Of a DNA stretch of 64,000 nt, positions 32,291 to 39,494 are shown piece after piece (within the stretch, counting starts at the first letter, position 1; every line of letters begins with the position of its first letter). Source of the DNA: Hymenobacter setariae. Its GTDB lineage: Bacteria; Bacteroidota; Bacteroidia; Cytophagales; Hymenobacteraceae. The stretch is from contig NZ_VMRJ01000001.1 of the NCBI RefSeq assembly GCF_007713685.1, positions 186,001 through 250,000 of the forward strand, read 5' to 3'. The notes under the pieces were generated by a model. The model saw only the letters and a list, made by a program, of their open reading frames with translations, made no database searches and was not told the DNA's origin. The position numbers and the translations under genes are program-made.

Positions 32291-33115
32291 ATGAAATCGC
32301 CCGAATTCGCTTCTGACGCTGCCGACAAGGCTAAAGACCTGTACAACGAAGCTGCTGACAAAGCCAAAGACGTATATAGCGACACTGCCGATAAGGCCAA
32401 AGACTTGTACGGCGACGCGGCTGACAAGGCAAAAGGCCTGTATGATACTGCCGCCGACAAAGCCAAGGACTTGACTGGCAAAGCCAAAGACCTTTACGCA
32501 GAAGCTGCTGACAAAAGCAAGGAACTGCTTGGTAACGTGCCCGACACCATCAAGGAAGCTAGCGACAAAACGGTAGACGCCTACAAAAAGCTTTCGACGA
32601 CCCAGAAAGTAGTGGGCGGCGCGCTGATTGTAGCTGGCCTAGCCCTGCTCATCGCACCAAAAAAAAAAGGTAAAGCCAAGCGCGCTGCTAAAGCGCTGGA
32701 CCAGCTTCTTCTCTTCGTAAACGACCGCATCGAAGGCTACAAGCGGGCCGTAGCCGAGAGCAAAGACACCCAGTTGAGAAGCTACTACCAGCAGCTGGTA
32801 GGCCAGAGCCAGCAGTTTGCCAACATTCTCAACGACTACCTTACTAAGAAGGGTGGCCACCGCGAAACCGGTACTACGCTGAAAGGCAAGCTCTACCGCA
32901 AGCTAATGGATGCCCAAGCTGTAGTAACGGCCCGCAATGAGAAAACCATTTTGGCCGCTAACATCTACGGCGAGCGTTGGGCTCTCAAAGCCTACAAAAA
33001 GGCGCTACGCCGCAAGGCGCTCAAAGGAGCCATCCGCGAGGCTGTGCAGCAGCAGTTTGCGAAGTCGCAGCAGACCTACAAGCGTTTAAAAGAGCTTGCT
33101 ACCGAGCAGAAGTAA
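32291..33115 (+). CDS. DUF2383 (PA2169-family) protein with LEA-like 11-mer repeats
   Basis: A 274-residue protein with three parts. Residues 10-64 are five near-perfect 11-residue repeats, AADKAKDLYxx, followed by a partial one (AKDLYAE) and a diverged AADKSKELLGN; they resemble group-3 LEA/desiccation repeats and should form an amphipathic helix. Residues about 108-127 are a short hydrophobic segment ending in lysines (GGALIVAGLALLIAPKKKGK). The rest is the DUF2383/PA2169 four-helix domain (NDRIEGYKRAVAESKDTQLR, YYQQLVGQSQQFANIL, TTLKGKLYRKLMDAQAVVTA). A paralogue follows. A role in stress or desiccation tolerance is inferred from the repeats only. Confidence 0.8.
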   Translation: MKSPEFASDAADKAKDLYNEAADKAKDVYSDTADKAKDLYGDAADKAKGLYDTAADKAKDLTGKAKDLYAEAADKSKELLGNVPDTIKEASDKTVDAYKKLSTTQKVVGGALIVAGLALLIAPKKKGKAKRAAKALDQLLLFVNDRIEGYKRAVAESKDTQLRSYYQQLVGQSQQFANILNDYLTKKGGHRETGTTLKGKLYRKLMDAQAVVTARNEKTILAANIYGERWALKAYKKALRRKALKGAIREAVQQQFAKSQQTYKRLKELATEQK

Positions 33116-33137
33116 GCTAAGCGGCCCGCTGCATACA

Positions 33138-33184
33138 AGCTCCGCTGGGTGTGGTTATTAGCCATGCTCAGCGGGGCTTTTTTA
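33138..33184 (+). terminator. Terminator between the DUF2383 paralogues
   Basis: AGCTCCGCTG (33138-33147) pairs with CAGCGGGGCT (33169-33178, one G-U type pair) and is followed by TTTTTT. Confidence 0.8.
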
Positions 33185-33276
33185 GTTGAACGACGGCTAT
33201 CTTTAAAGTAAGCTCCACCTAACAAGCTGGTTGTGAATGGCGTAAGCATTGAATGTATTCACATTCTTTCTTACTG

Positions 33277-33930
33277 ATGAGCCAAGCCACCCCTTCCTCC
33301 GCCGCTTCCACGCAAGCAGAAATCAACTATCAGAAAACTATCGCCTCGCCAAAGTCAGCTGCCACCCAGGGCAGTGGGTCGGGGCAGGTAGCTGCTAAGG
33401 CAAAAAAGCCGGGCACTGCGCGCAAACTAGTGGGCGGCGCCTTGCTGGCCCTCGGCATTGCCTACCTAGCCACTCGCAAAAAAAACAAGCCCAGCCCCGA
33501 AGCTGCTACGCTCGATGAGCTGCTATACTTTGTAAATGACCGAATTGAAGGTTACAAGCGGGCGGTGGCCGAAAGCCACGATGCCGAGCTGCGCGGCTAC
33601 TACAAGCAGCTCGTGAGCCAGAGCCAGCAGTTTGCTACTGACCTCAATACCCACCTGACCCGTGAGGGCGGCGAGCGCGAAGATTCTACTACTCTGAAGG
33701 GCAAGCTATACCGCGCCTGGATGGACGCCCAAGCCGCCGTAACTGGCCGCGACGAAAAGACTATTCTCGGCGCTAACATTTTTGGCGAGGAGTGGGCCCT
33801 GAAAGCATACAAAGAAGCCTTGGCCGACCAGACACTTACTGGCACCGTGCGGCAAGCTGTGGAGCGCCAGTATACGCTATCGCAAAAGACCTACGACCGC
33901 TTGAAAAAGCTGGCTGAAAACGAGGCCTAG
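33277..33930 (+). CDS. DUF2383 (PA2169-family) protein, second paralogue
   Basis: A 217-residue protein beginning MSQATPSSAASTQAE, with a low-complexity Ser/Gly N-terminus instead of the LEA-like repeats of the upstream copy. It keeps the anchor module GGALLALGIAYLATRKKNK and the same four-helix domain: LLYFVNDRIEGYKRAVAESH, YYKQLVSQSQQFATDL, TTLKGKLYRAWMDAQAAVTG, TILGANIFGEEWALKAYKEA. The pair is a tandem duplication with diverged N-termini. The gene is closed by its own terminator, so the two are separate transcription units. Confidence 0.8.
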   Translation: MSQATPSSAASTQAEINYQKTIASPKSAATQGSGSGQVAAKAKKPGTARKLVGGALLALGIAYLATRKKNKPSPEAATLDELLYFVNDRIEGYKRAVAESHDAELRGYYKQLVSQSQQFATDLNTHLTREGGEREDSTTLKGKLYRAWMDAQAAVTGRDEKTILGANIFGEEWALKAYKEALADQTLTGTVRQAVERQYTLSQKTYDRLKKLAENEA

Positions 33931-33952
33931 CCTAGGCCACCGTGCAACTTCA

Positions 33953-33990
33953 AAAGCCCCGTCGTGAGTGATGCTTGCGGCGGGGCTTTG
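33953..33990 (+). terminator. Terminator after the second DUF2383 gene
   Basis: AAAGCCCCG (33953-33961) pairs with CGGGGCTTT (33981-33989) around a 19-base loop. Confidence 0.75.
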
Positions 33991-34053
33991 GCGGGGCTGC
34001 CCGAGCCAGCTGCTACCTTCGTGGTTTGGCCGGCCGCATCGTTTTTAAGCATC

Positions 34054-35070
34054 ATGAAGTACTTGGCAACGCTGTTTTTGAGCAGTTGTTTTTTCTCCGC
34101 CGTGGCGCAGCAGCGCCAGTTCGACGTTCGCTCGCTCTCCTTGCCTAAGGAGCTAGCGTACTACGATAATCAATTTTCGGGCTTGTATATCGCTCAGGAC
34201 AAGCTGTTTTTGCTATCGGAAAGCCGACTGCAAGACAAGGCTGAAGCCAAGCTCTACACCGTGGCGCTCGCTGACCTCGACCGCAAGCTAGCGGACACCG
34301 CCTATGTCTTGCCCTACCAGAAGCTACCTATCACCAACCTGGCCCGGCTGCGGGCCAAGATGACGGCCCTAGGGCAGCGCTACGAGGGCCTAGAAGCCAT
34401 GCTGCTCACCAAAGACGCAGCCTATTTTTCGGTCGAAACGGCCACACCCTCGGCCAACTGCTACTTGCTGAAAGGCCACCTAGGCGCTACCGCTGTGGAG
34501 CTGGATACGACATTCCTAGTGCCGCTGGCCAAGCCTGTAGCCACCGATGGCTCGCACATCTATAACGCTGGTTTTGAGGCCATGGCCAACGTAAACGAGC
34601 GTGTAGTTGCCTTTTTTGAGTATAATTACTTCCCGCGCCAGAACTACGCGTACGAAGTCAAGCCCTCGGCGGGGCGCAGCCAGCGCCCGCCCCGCCCGGT
34701 GCCGGTTAGCCCCGTGCCCTTCCGCATCACCGATATGACAGCCACGGGCGGCAACCACTTCACGGCCATCAATTACTTTTTTAAGGGCGAGGGCGACGAT
34801 GCCGTGTACCGCACGCCGGCCACCGACGTAGCAACCACCAAGCTTATTGCCGACAACGGCGGTTTCAAAAACTACTGCCGCCTGATAGACCTTGAGTTGA
34901 AAAGTAATTCTTTCACTTGGAAGCCGCTATGGGAGTTTCCGGTGCCCTACATGAGCTACAACTGGGAGGGCATCGCGGCTTATAAGGGCGGCTATTTTAT
35001 CATCAATGATAAGTACACACCCGCTCGCCCGTACCGCACTACGCTGCTGTACTTGCAAGCGCAGAAATAG
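34054..35070 (+). CDS. Secreted protein, possibly phytase-like beta-propeller
   Basis: ATG at 34054 gives a signal peptide (MKYLATLFLSSCFFSAVAQQ) and a 338-residue product without membrane helices. GQRYEGLEAMLLTKDAAYFS, AYFSVET and YNWEGIAAYKGGYFIINDKY recall the 'esterase-like activity of phytase' family, in which paired EG[LI] motifs sit on a beta-propeller; this is a weak resemblance and I would not assign activity. An open frame 30 codons upstream overlaps the preceding terminator and is not used. It is monocistronic, ended by a long hairpin. Confidence 0.65.
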   Translation: MKYLATLFLSSCFFSAVAQQRQFDVRSLSLPKELAYYDNQFSGLYIAQDKLFLLSESRLQDKAEAKLYTVALADLDRKLADTAYVLPYQKLPITNLARLRAKMTALGQRYEGLEAMLLTKDAAYFSVETATPSANCYLLKGHLGATAVELDTTFLVPLAKPVATDGSHIYNAGFEAMANVNERVVAFFEYNYFPRQNYAYEVKPSAGRSQRPPRPVPVSPVPFRITDMTATGGNHFTAINYFFKGEGDDAVYRTPATDVATTKLIADNGGFKNYCRLIDLELKSNSFTWKPLWEFPVPYMSYNWEGIAAYKGGYFIINDKYTPARPYRTTLLYLQAQK

Positions 35071-35097
35071 GGCGCCCTAGCGAAAAAGAGCAAACTA

Positions 35098-35157
35098 AAG
35101 AGCCCCTAGGTAGGCTTCGCGCTGTGTTACAGTACGAAGCCTACCTGGGGGCTCTTC
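35098..35157. terminator. Long hairpin terminator
   Basis: AAGAGCCCCTAGGTAGGCTT (35098-35117) pairs with AAGCCTACCTGGGGGCTCTT (35137-35156) with two imperfect positions around CCTAGG, between convergent genes. No long T-run. Confidence 0.7.
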
Positions 35158-35161
35158 TGAG

Positions 35162-35200
35162 TTGGTCATCATGCGGCGCGCAGCGAAGCATGACGACCAA
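35162..35200. repeat. Short copy of the GAAGCATGAC inverted-repeat family
   Basis: TTGGTCATCATGC (35162-35174) pairs with GCATGACGACCAA (35188-35200, one mismatch) around GGCGCGCAGCGAA. The core ATGCGGCGCGCAGCGAAGCAT is related to the larger elements at 44599-44697 and 63270-63369. Confidence 0.65.
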
Positions 35201-35214
35201 GTAAAATAAACTTG

Positions 35215-36930
35215 CTACTGCGGCCGGCTTTTTAGGCGCACGGCCCGGAACTCGGAGCTAGGTTTCCACTGCGGGAAGGTGGTTTCGGAGGCTAGCTGCT
35301 GACCGATGCGGAACATCAGGCGCGCATCCTGGGCGGCGCCACGCAGGTCCCACTTGGGATTGTACTGGTCGGAAGGCTGGTGGTAGTTATTGGCCTCGAA
35401 GTCTTCGCGCTCTTTTTCGGCGAAAGCCTTGCCGTGCAGGCGGCTCTCGAAGGCGCCGCTGGCGTAGAGCGCCGGAATGCCCACCTTGGCAAAGCTGAAG
35501 TGGTCGGAGCGATAGAAGCTGCCGGTTTCGGGGTGCTGATAGGGGATAACATAGCGGTTTTGCTCCTTAGCAGCGGTGCGAGCGTAGTTATCCAGCTCCG
35601 ACTGCCCGTAGCCCGTGATGGTCAGGTCGCGCATAGGCCCGAAGGCCAACAGCTCGTCCATGTTGATGTCAGCTACCGTGTTCTTGACCGGGTACAGCGG
35701 GTGTTCGGCGTAGTAGGCCGACCCTAGGAGGCCCTGCTCCTCACCGGTTACGGCCAGGAACACGACGCTGCGCTGGGGTTTTTCCTTGGCTTGCTGGAAG
35801 GCGGTGGCGATGGCCAGCAGACCGGCGCAGCCGCTGGCATTGTCAAGGGCGCCGTTGTAGATGCTGTCGCCCTTCACGGCCGGGCCGATGCCCAGGTGGT
35901 CCCAGTGCGCCGAATAGATGATGTACTCCTGCGGGCGGGTGGTGCCGGGCAGCACGGCCACCACGTTCTTGGATGTTTTATAAGTGATTTTATTGTGCAG
36001 CGTGGTCGTCAGGTTCAGTCCTAGGTCTTGGCCTTTGAAACCGGGCTTGTTGGCCGCCGCGTAGAGGGCGTCGTAGTTCTGGCCGGCGGCTTCGAACATG
36101 CGTTTGGCCGCGTCGAGGGTCATCCAGCCTTCGAGGGCCACTTTGCTGGCGCCGTGGTCGGGGGTGGTGGGGTGCAGCTTGGCGCCGCCGTTGCTGCTTT
36201 GCACCACGGTCCAGGGGTAGGCGGCGGGCTTGGTGTCGTGGATGATGAGTAGGCCGGTGGCGCCGTGGCGGGCGGCCTCTTCGTACTTATACATCCAACG
36301 GCCGTAGTAGGTCATTTCCTTGCCCTTGAACATGGTCGTGTCATTGCCTGCGTTGCCGGGGTCGTTGATGAGCACCACCACGGTCTTGCCCTTCACGTCG
36401 AGGCCGGCGTAGTCGTCCCACTTATACTCGGGCGCCGTTACGCCGTAGCCGGCAAATACCAGCGGCGAGCTTTTGATTTCAACGGTCGGCTTCTCGCGCT
36501 CGGTCAAGAACATATAGTCGGTGCGGTACTTCAGCGTCAAGCTTTTGCCCTTGCCTGCAATGGTCGCCGTGGAGTCGGGCGTACCCGCAATCTCAACTAG
36601 CGGCACTGGCTGAAAGTAGCTGCCGCCGGGGCCCGGCTTGAGGCCCAGCTTCTTGAACTCGGCGGCTAGGTAGGCCGTGGCCTTCTCCTCGCCCTTGGTG
36701 AATGGCCGCCGTCCCTCAAATTCATCCGAGGCGAGTACCTTGATGTGCTGAGCCAGTAGCGCGGGCGTAATGCCATCGTTGGGCGTGGGCACGCTGGCTG
36801 TGTCGGTGGGCGCGGCTTCGGCAGGCTGGCCGGTGGTGGCGGTGTCAGAGGTGCTCGTGTTGCCCTGGCAGCTGGCGAGCAGCAGGGCAGCCCCTAGGGC
36901 CGGTAAGAGCGTGCGAATGGGGAAATGCAT
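35215..36930 (-). CDS. Secreted M28-family zinc aminopeptidase with PA-like domain
   Basis: A 571-residue lipoprotein peptidase (signal LLPALGAALLLASC). A prodomain with HIKVLASDEFEGRRPFTKGE leads into a PA-like insert (SSPLVFAGYGVTAPEYKWDD, GKTVVVLINDPG) and then the M28 catalytic core: SAHWDHLG (zinc His), GALDNASGCAG (bridging Asp), VTGEEQGLLGS (catalytic Glu-Glu), ADINMDE (Asp ligand) and NNYHQPSDQY (last His). All five zinc/catalytic residues are present. It should release N-terminal amino acids from peptides outside the inner membrane. The ATG at 36928-36930 is chosen over an open stretch of 29 codons upstream. Confidence 0.92.
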   Translation of the reverse strand: MHFPIRTLLPALGAALLLASCQGNTSTSDTATTGQPAEAAPTDTASVPTPNDGITPALLAQHIKVLASDEFEGRRPFTKGEEKATAYLAAEFKKLGLKPGPGGSYFQPVPLVEIAGTPDSTATIAGKGKSLTLKYRTDYMFLTEREKPTVEIKSSPLVFAGYGVTAPEYKWDDYAGLDVKGKTVVVLINDPGNAGNDTTMFKGKEMTYYGRWMYKYEEAARHGATGLLIIHDTKPAAYPWTVVQSSNGGAKLHPTTPDHGASKVALEGWMTLDAAKRMFEAAGQNYDALYAAANKPGFKGQDLGLNLTTTLHNKITYKTSKNVVAVLPGTTRPQEYIIYSAHWDHLGIGPAVKGDSIYNGALDNASGCAGLLAIATAFQQAKEKPQRSVVFLAVTGEEQGLLGSAYYAEHPLYPVKNTVADINMDELLAFGPMRDLTITGYGQSELDNYARTAAKEQNRYVIPYQHPETGSFYRSDHFSFAKVGIPALYASGAFESRLHGKAFAEKEREDFEANNYHQPSDQYNPKWDLRGAAQDARLMFRIGQQLASETTFPQWKPSSEFRAVRLKSRPQ

Positions 36931-37055
36931 TAAAGGAATGGGTATTGAAAGAATGATAGCAAGCAGGCCACTCGGCGCTGACCAGCGGCTGCGAATGTAA
37001 CCACGTAAGCAACACACTGGACTTTACCTAGGCGTGAGTGGGGTCTCACGCCGCC

Positions 37056-38132
37056 TCACAGCCGTACTACCTCGCCGGTGCGCACGCTCTCATCGCAGGC
37101 CAGCGCAATGCGGAGGCTATTGACGGCATCGGCCAGGTGCTCGCTCAGGTCGAGATGCTCGCGAATGGCTTGCAAAAACCAACGCTGCTCGCGGTTGCAC
37201 AGCTCCTGGTGGTCGGGCTCGTCGGCGAGGTTTATCCAGGTATCGGGCTCGGCGAAGGCGTCGTCGGCAGTCAGGCGGGCGTGGTGGATGCGCAGTGCCT
37301 CGGTTTGGGTATGGGCCGCCACGTTGGCCGAGTTGCCGGCTGCCCCCGCGTGCCGCGCCGTAATGGATACGCTACCTAGGGGCCCCACCACGTCTTTCAC
37401 GAAGAAAGCCGTTTCGCTCATCATCGGCCCCCAGCCTGCCTCATACCAGCCTACCGACCCATCGTCGAAGCGGATTTGCAGCTGGCCGTAGTTGTATTGC
37501 CCGGCCGGAATATCCTCCGTGAGGCGCGCCCCGATGGCCGATACCCAGACGGGCCGTGCGCGCGTCATCTGGCACATCACGTCGAGGTAGTGCACGCCGC
37601 AATCCACGATGGGGCTCAGCGATTGCAGCAGATTGCGGTGCACGGTCCACATGCGGCCGTGGCTTTGTTGGTTCAGGTTCAGGCGCATCACCAGCGGCTT
37701 GCCTAGGTGCCGGGCCTCTTCTACAAACCGCGCCCACGACGGATGCACCCGCAAGATGTAGCCCACTAGCAGCTGCCTACCCGCTTGCCGCGCCGCCGCT
37801 ACTACCCGCTCGGCCCCGGCTAGGGTAGTGGCCAGCGGCTTTTCCAGAAATACGTGGCACCCCGCGGCCAGCGCCTGCACCGCGAACGCCTCGTGGGTGT
37901 CAGGGTAGGTAGAGATGCACACCGCGTCGGGCTGGGTGCGGGCCAGTGCCTCTGTATAATCGTCGAACACTGCATACCCACCACCTAGCTGGGCGTTGAG
38001 CACGTGCTTGCTCTGGCCCGTCGAGACGAGGCCGACCAGCTCAAACCCCTCTAGGGTGTGGTAGGCCGTGGCGTGGGAGGCGCCCATGTTGCCGCAGCCG
38101 ACAACTAGGACGCGCAGGGGAGAATGAGGCAT
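37056..38132 (-). CDS. Gfo/Idh/MocA-family oxidoreductase
   Basis: A 358-residue NAD(P)-dependent enzyme. The Rossmann start is LRVLVVGCGNMGASHATAYH; PDAVCISTYPDTHEAFAVQA and HVFLEKPLATT (the EKP motif that supplies the catalytic Lys) define the family. The C-terminal alpha/beta domain carries SPIVDCGVHYLDVM with the DxxxHxxD-like catalytic His. Substrates of the family are sugars, inositols and bile pigments; nearby GH92, GH1 and FucP-type genes make a sugar substrate likely, but no operon links them. Confidence 0.9.
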   Translation of the reverse strand: MPHSPLRVLVVGCGNMGASHATAYHTLEGFELVGLVSTGQSKHVLNAQLGGGYAVFDDYTEALARTQPDAVCISTYPDTHEAFAVQALAAGCHVFLEKPLATTLAGAERVVAAARQAGRQLLVGYILRVHPSWARFVEEARHLGKPLVMRLNLNQQSHGRMWTVHRNLLQSLSPIVDCGVHYLDVMCQMTRARPVWVSAIGARLTEDIPAGQYNYGQLQIRFDDGSVGWYEAGWGPMMSETAFFVKDVVGPLGSVSITARHAGAAGNSANVAAHTQTEALRIHHARLTADDAFAEPDTWINLADEPDHQELCNREQRWFLQAIREHLDLSEHLADAVNSLRIALACDESVRTGEVVRL

Positions 38133-38475
38133 AGCTGAAATAAGTAGGAGGTAAAGTAAAGCTACTGCGGCTGCCTTAGGCTGCTACCGGAGCGGCCTAC
38201 ACACTTCTGTGCATAGCTGCTCGCGACTCTCAATTGCTGCTAGCGCGCTGGTGAGGTGCGGCGGTGGACCACAAATAGCCGATTTTGCTTACAAAACACA
38301 GACTTGTCAAAGTCAGTATATGCTGTTGATTTTATGTTTATAATCAATGTGTTAGAATTGGAATTGAAAATTACTATTGGTTTTAAAAAGTCTAACAAAT
38401 CAGTAAGTCAGCTTTCTGCCCCTTGTAGGTGCCTTCTACTTTTGAGCCATACTTCAAGCCCAACCAACCTCAACC
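38133..38475. other. Intergenic region with AT-rich half and a promoter-like box
   Basis: The first 130 bases are of normal composition; from about 38260 to 38410 the sequence is strikingly AT-rich (for example TTTATGTTTATAATCAATG), then a TACTTTTG box at 38437-38444 precedes the yiaA-like ATG. A small frame from 38256 to 38603 is not protein-like. No RNA or terminator was recognised; the AT-rich part could hold upstream activating sequence. Confidence 0.4.
38437..38444 (+). promoter_or_regulatory. TACTTTTG -7 element upstream of the YiaA-like gene
   Basis: Exact TAnnTTTG ending 31 bases before the ATG at 38476; the upstream 150 bases are AT-rich, as is usual for strong promoters. No -33 TTG at standard spacing. 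Confidence 0.4.
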
Positions 38476-38907
38476 ATGACTCCTGCTGCCGTAACCACCG
38501 CTCGTACCTCCGCCGCCTTCATCGCCGCTTCGTGGCTTGCCCTGCTCATGGGCATGGCTGGCTTCGTCTTAGGTCTCTGGAACGCCACGATGGCGCTCAA
38601 TGAAAAGGGGTACTACTTCACCGTGCTCATGTTCGGGCTGTTTGCCGCCATCTCGCTCCAAAAGACCGTGCGCGACCGCCTAGAGCGAATACCTGTAACG
38701 GGCCTTTATTACGGCTTGGCTTGGTTTGCCACGCTGCTGCCCATCCTACTGCTGCTGGTCGGTCTCTGGAACGCTACCCTGACGCTCAGCGAAAAAGGCT
38801 TCTACGGTATGGCCTTTTTGCTAGCCCTGTTTGGCGCCATTGCCGTGCAAAAAAATACCCGGGATACGCGCCCTACATCAAGCGGCCTGCCCACCACTAA
38901 CGAATAG
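38476..38907 (+). CDS. YiaA/YiaB-family inner-membrane protein
   Basis: A 143-residue protein made of two repeats, each with two membrane helices: [22 protein letters not shown]...[22 protein letters not shown] (split here for clarity) and then [22 protein letters not shown] with [20 protein letters not shown]. The repeated GLWNAT and (L/F)FxAIxxQKxxRD ends match the YiaA/YiaB family. The function is unknown. The tail is Pro/Thr-rich. It is monocistronic with a terminator. Confidence 0.82.
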   Translation: MTPAAVTTARTSAAFIAASWLALLMGMAGFVLGLWNATMALNEKGYYFTVLMFGLFAAISLQKTVRDRLERIPVTGLYYGLAWFATLLPILLLLVGLWNATLTLSEKGFYGMAFLLALFGAIAVQKNTRDTRPTSSGLPTTNE

Positions 38908-38939
38908 CTGCTTCCCATCTTTCTGAGTTTATGAAAACA

Positions 38940-38970
38940 AAAAAGCCACGGCGCAAACCGTGGCTTTTTC
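38940..38970. terminator. Bidirectional terminator
   Basis: AAAAAGCCACGG pairs with CCGTGGCTTTTT around CGCAAA, between convergent genes. Confidence 0.88.
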
Positions 38971-38983
38971 TGTTTCTAATGAT

Positions 38984-39472
38984 TTAGGCAAGCTTACTCA
39001 GTAACTCGTCATTTACAGTCAAAAACATTTCATTAAAGGAGCAATTGCAGTTTCCAATTTCTTCGCCAGCTGCATTTCTGAATTTCAGATTCCAAGAATT
39101 ATCAGCCATTTCATCTTCTCCTTGAAGCCTAATTCTCATATTATTTTGAAAGACAATAATTAAGGTGCCCTCATTTTCTTCCTCTATATCTTGAATACTT
39201 ACCTGCGTTAGCAAGCCCATTAAAAAGACTCTGGTAGGTTCTTCTGGCCCATTAAAATTATCGATATTAAATGGGTATGACTTAACCCATTTATTCCATT
39301 CGGATTTGTCTTCAAGCTCAAGTTCGCTGAACATAAAATCAGCGCTGATACCTAGTGTATCGTTTAGCAACTCACACTCAAAGGCGGTTACATAATAGGT
39401 GAATTTGGTGAAATAAGTGCCTTTTAAAGCAGCTTTAAGCACTTTCAGTATTTCATCATTATTCGTTGGCAT
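38984..39472 (-). CDS. Orphan low-GC protein of unknown function, 162 aa
   Basis: The gene is conspicuously AT-rich against a window of roughly 60% GC and uses codons such as ATT, AAT and TTA that its neighbours avoid. The product is acidic, has no signal or membrane segment, and reads as alternating strand and helix (FTYYVTAFECELLNDTLGIS, FMFSELELEDKSEWNKW, TLIIVFQNNMRIRLQGED, CNCSFNEMFLTVNDELLSKL). I recognise no family; acidic, small, strand-rich proteins of odd composition are often immunity or phage-derived genes, but no partner toxin is adjacent. It lies 22 bases downstream of the GH92 gene's stop on the same strand, so it would need its own promoter or read-through. Confidence 0.65.
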   Translation of the reverse strand: MPTNNDEILKVLKAALKGTYFTKFTYYVTAFECELLNDTLGISADFMFSELELEDKSEWNKWVKSYPFNIDNFNGPEEPTRVFLMGLLTQVSIQDIEEENEGTLIIVFQNNMRIRLQGEDEMADNSWNLKFRNAAGEEIGNCNCSFNEMFLTVNDELLSKLA

Positions 39473-39494
39473 ATGATGTGCCGCAAGTGAAAAA

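Noticed and set aside
32318..32530. 33-bp periodic repeats considered as a CRISPR or other DNA repeat array
   Set aside because: The period is in frame and encodes the 11-residue LEA-like repeats; there are no unique spacers.
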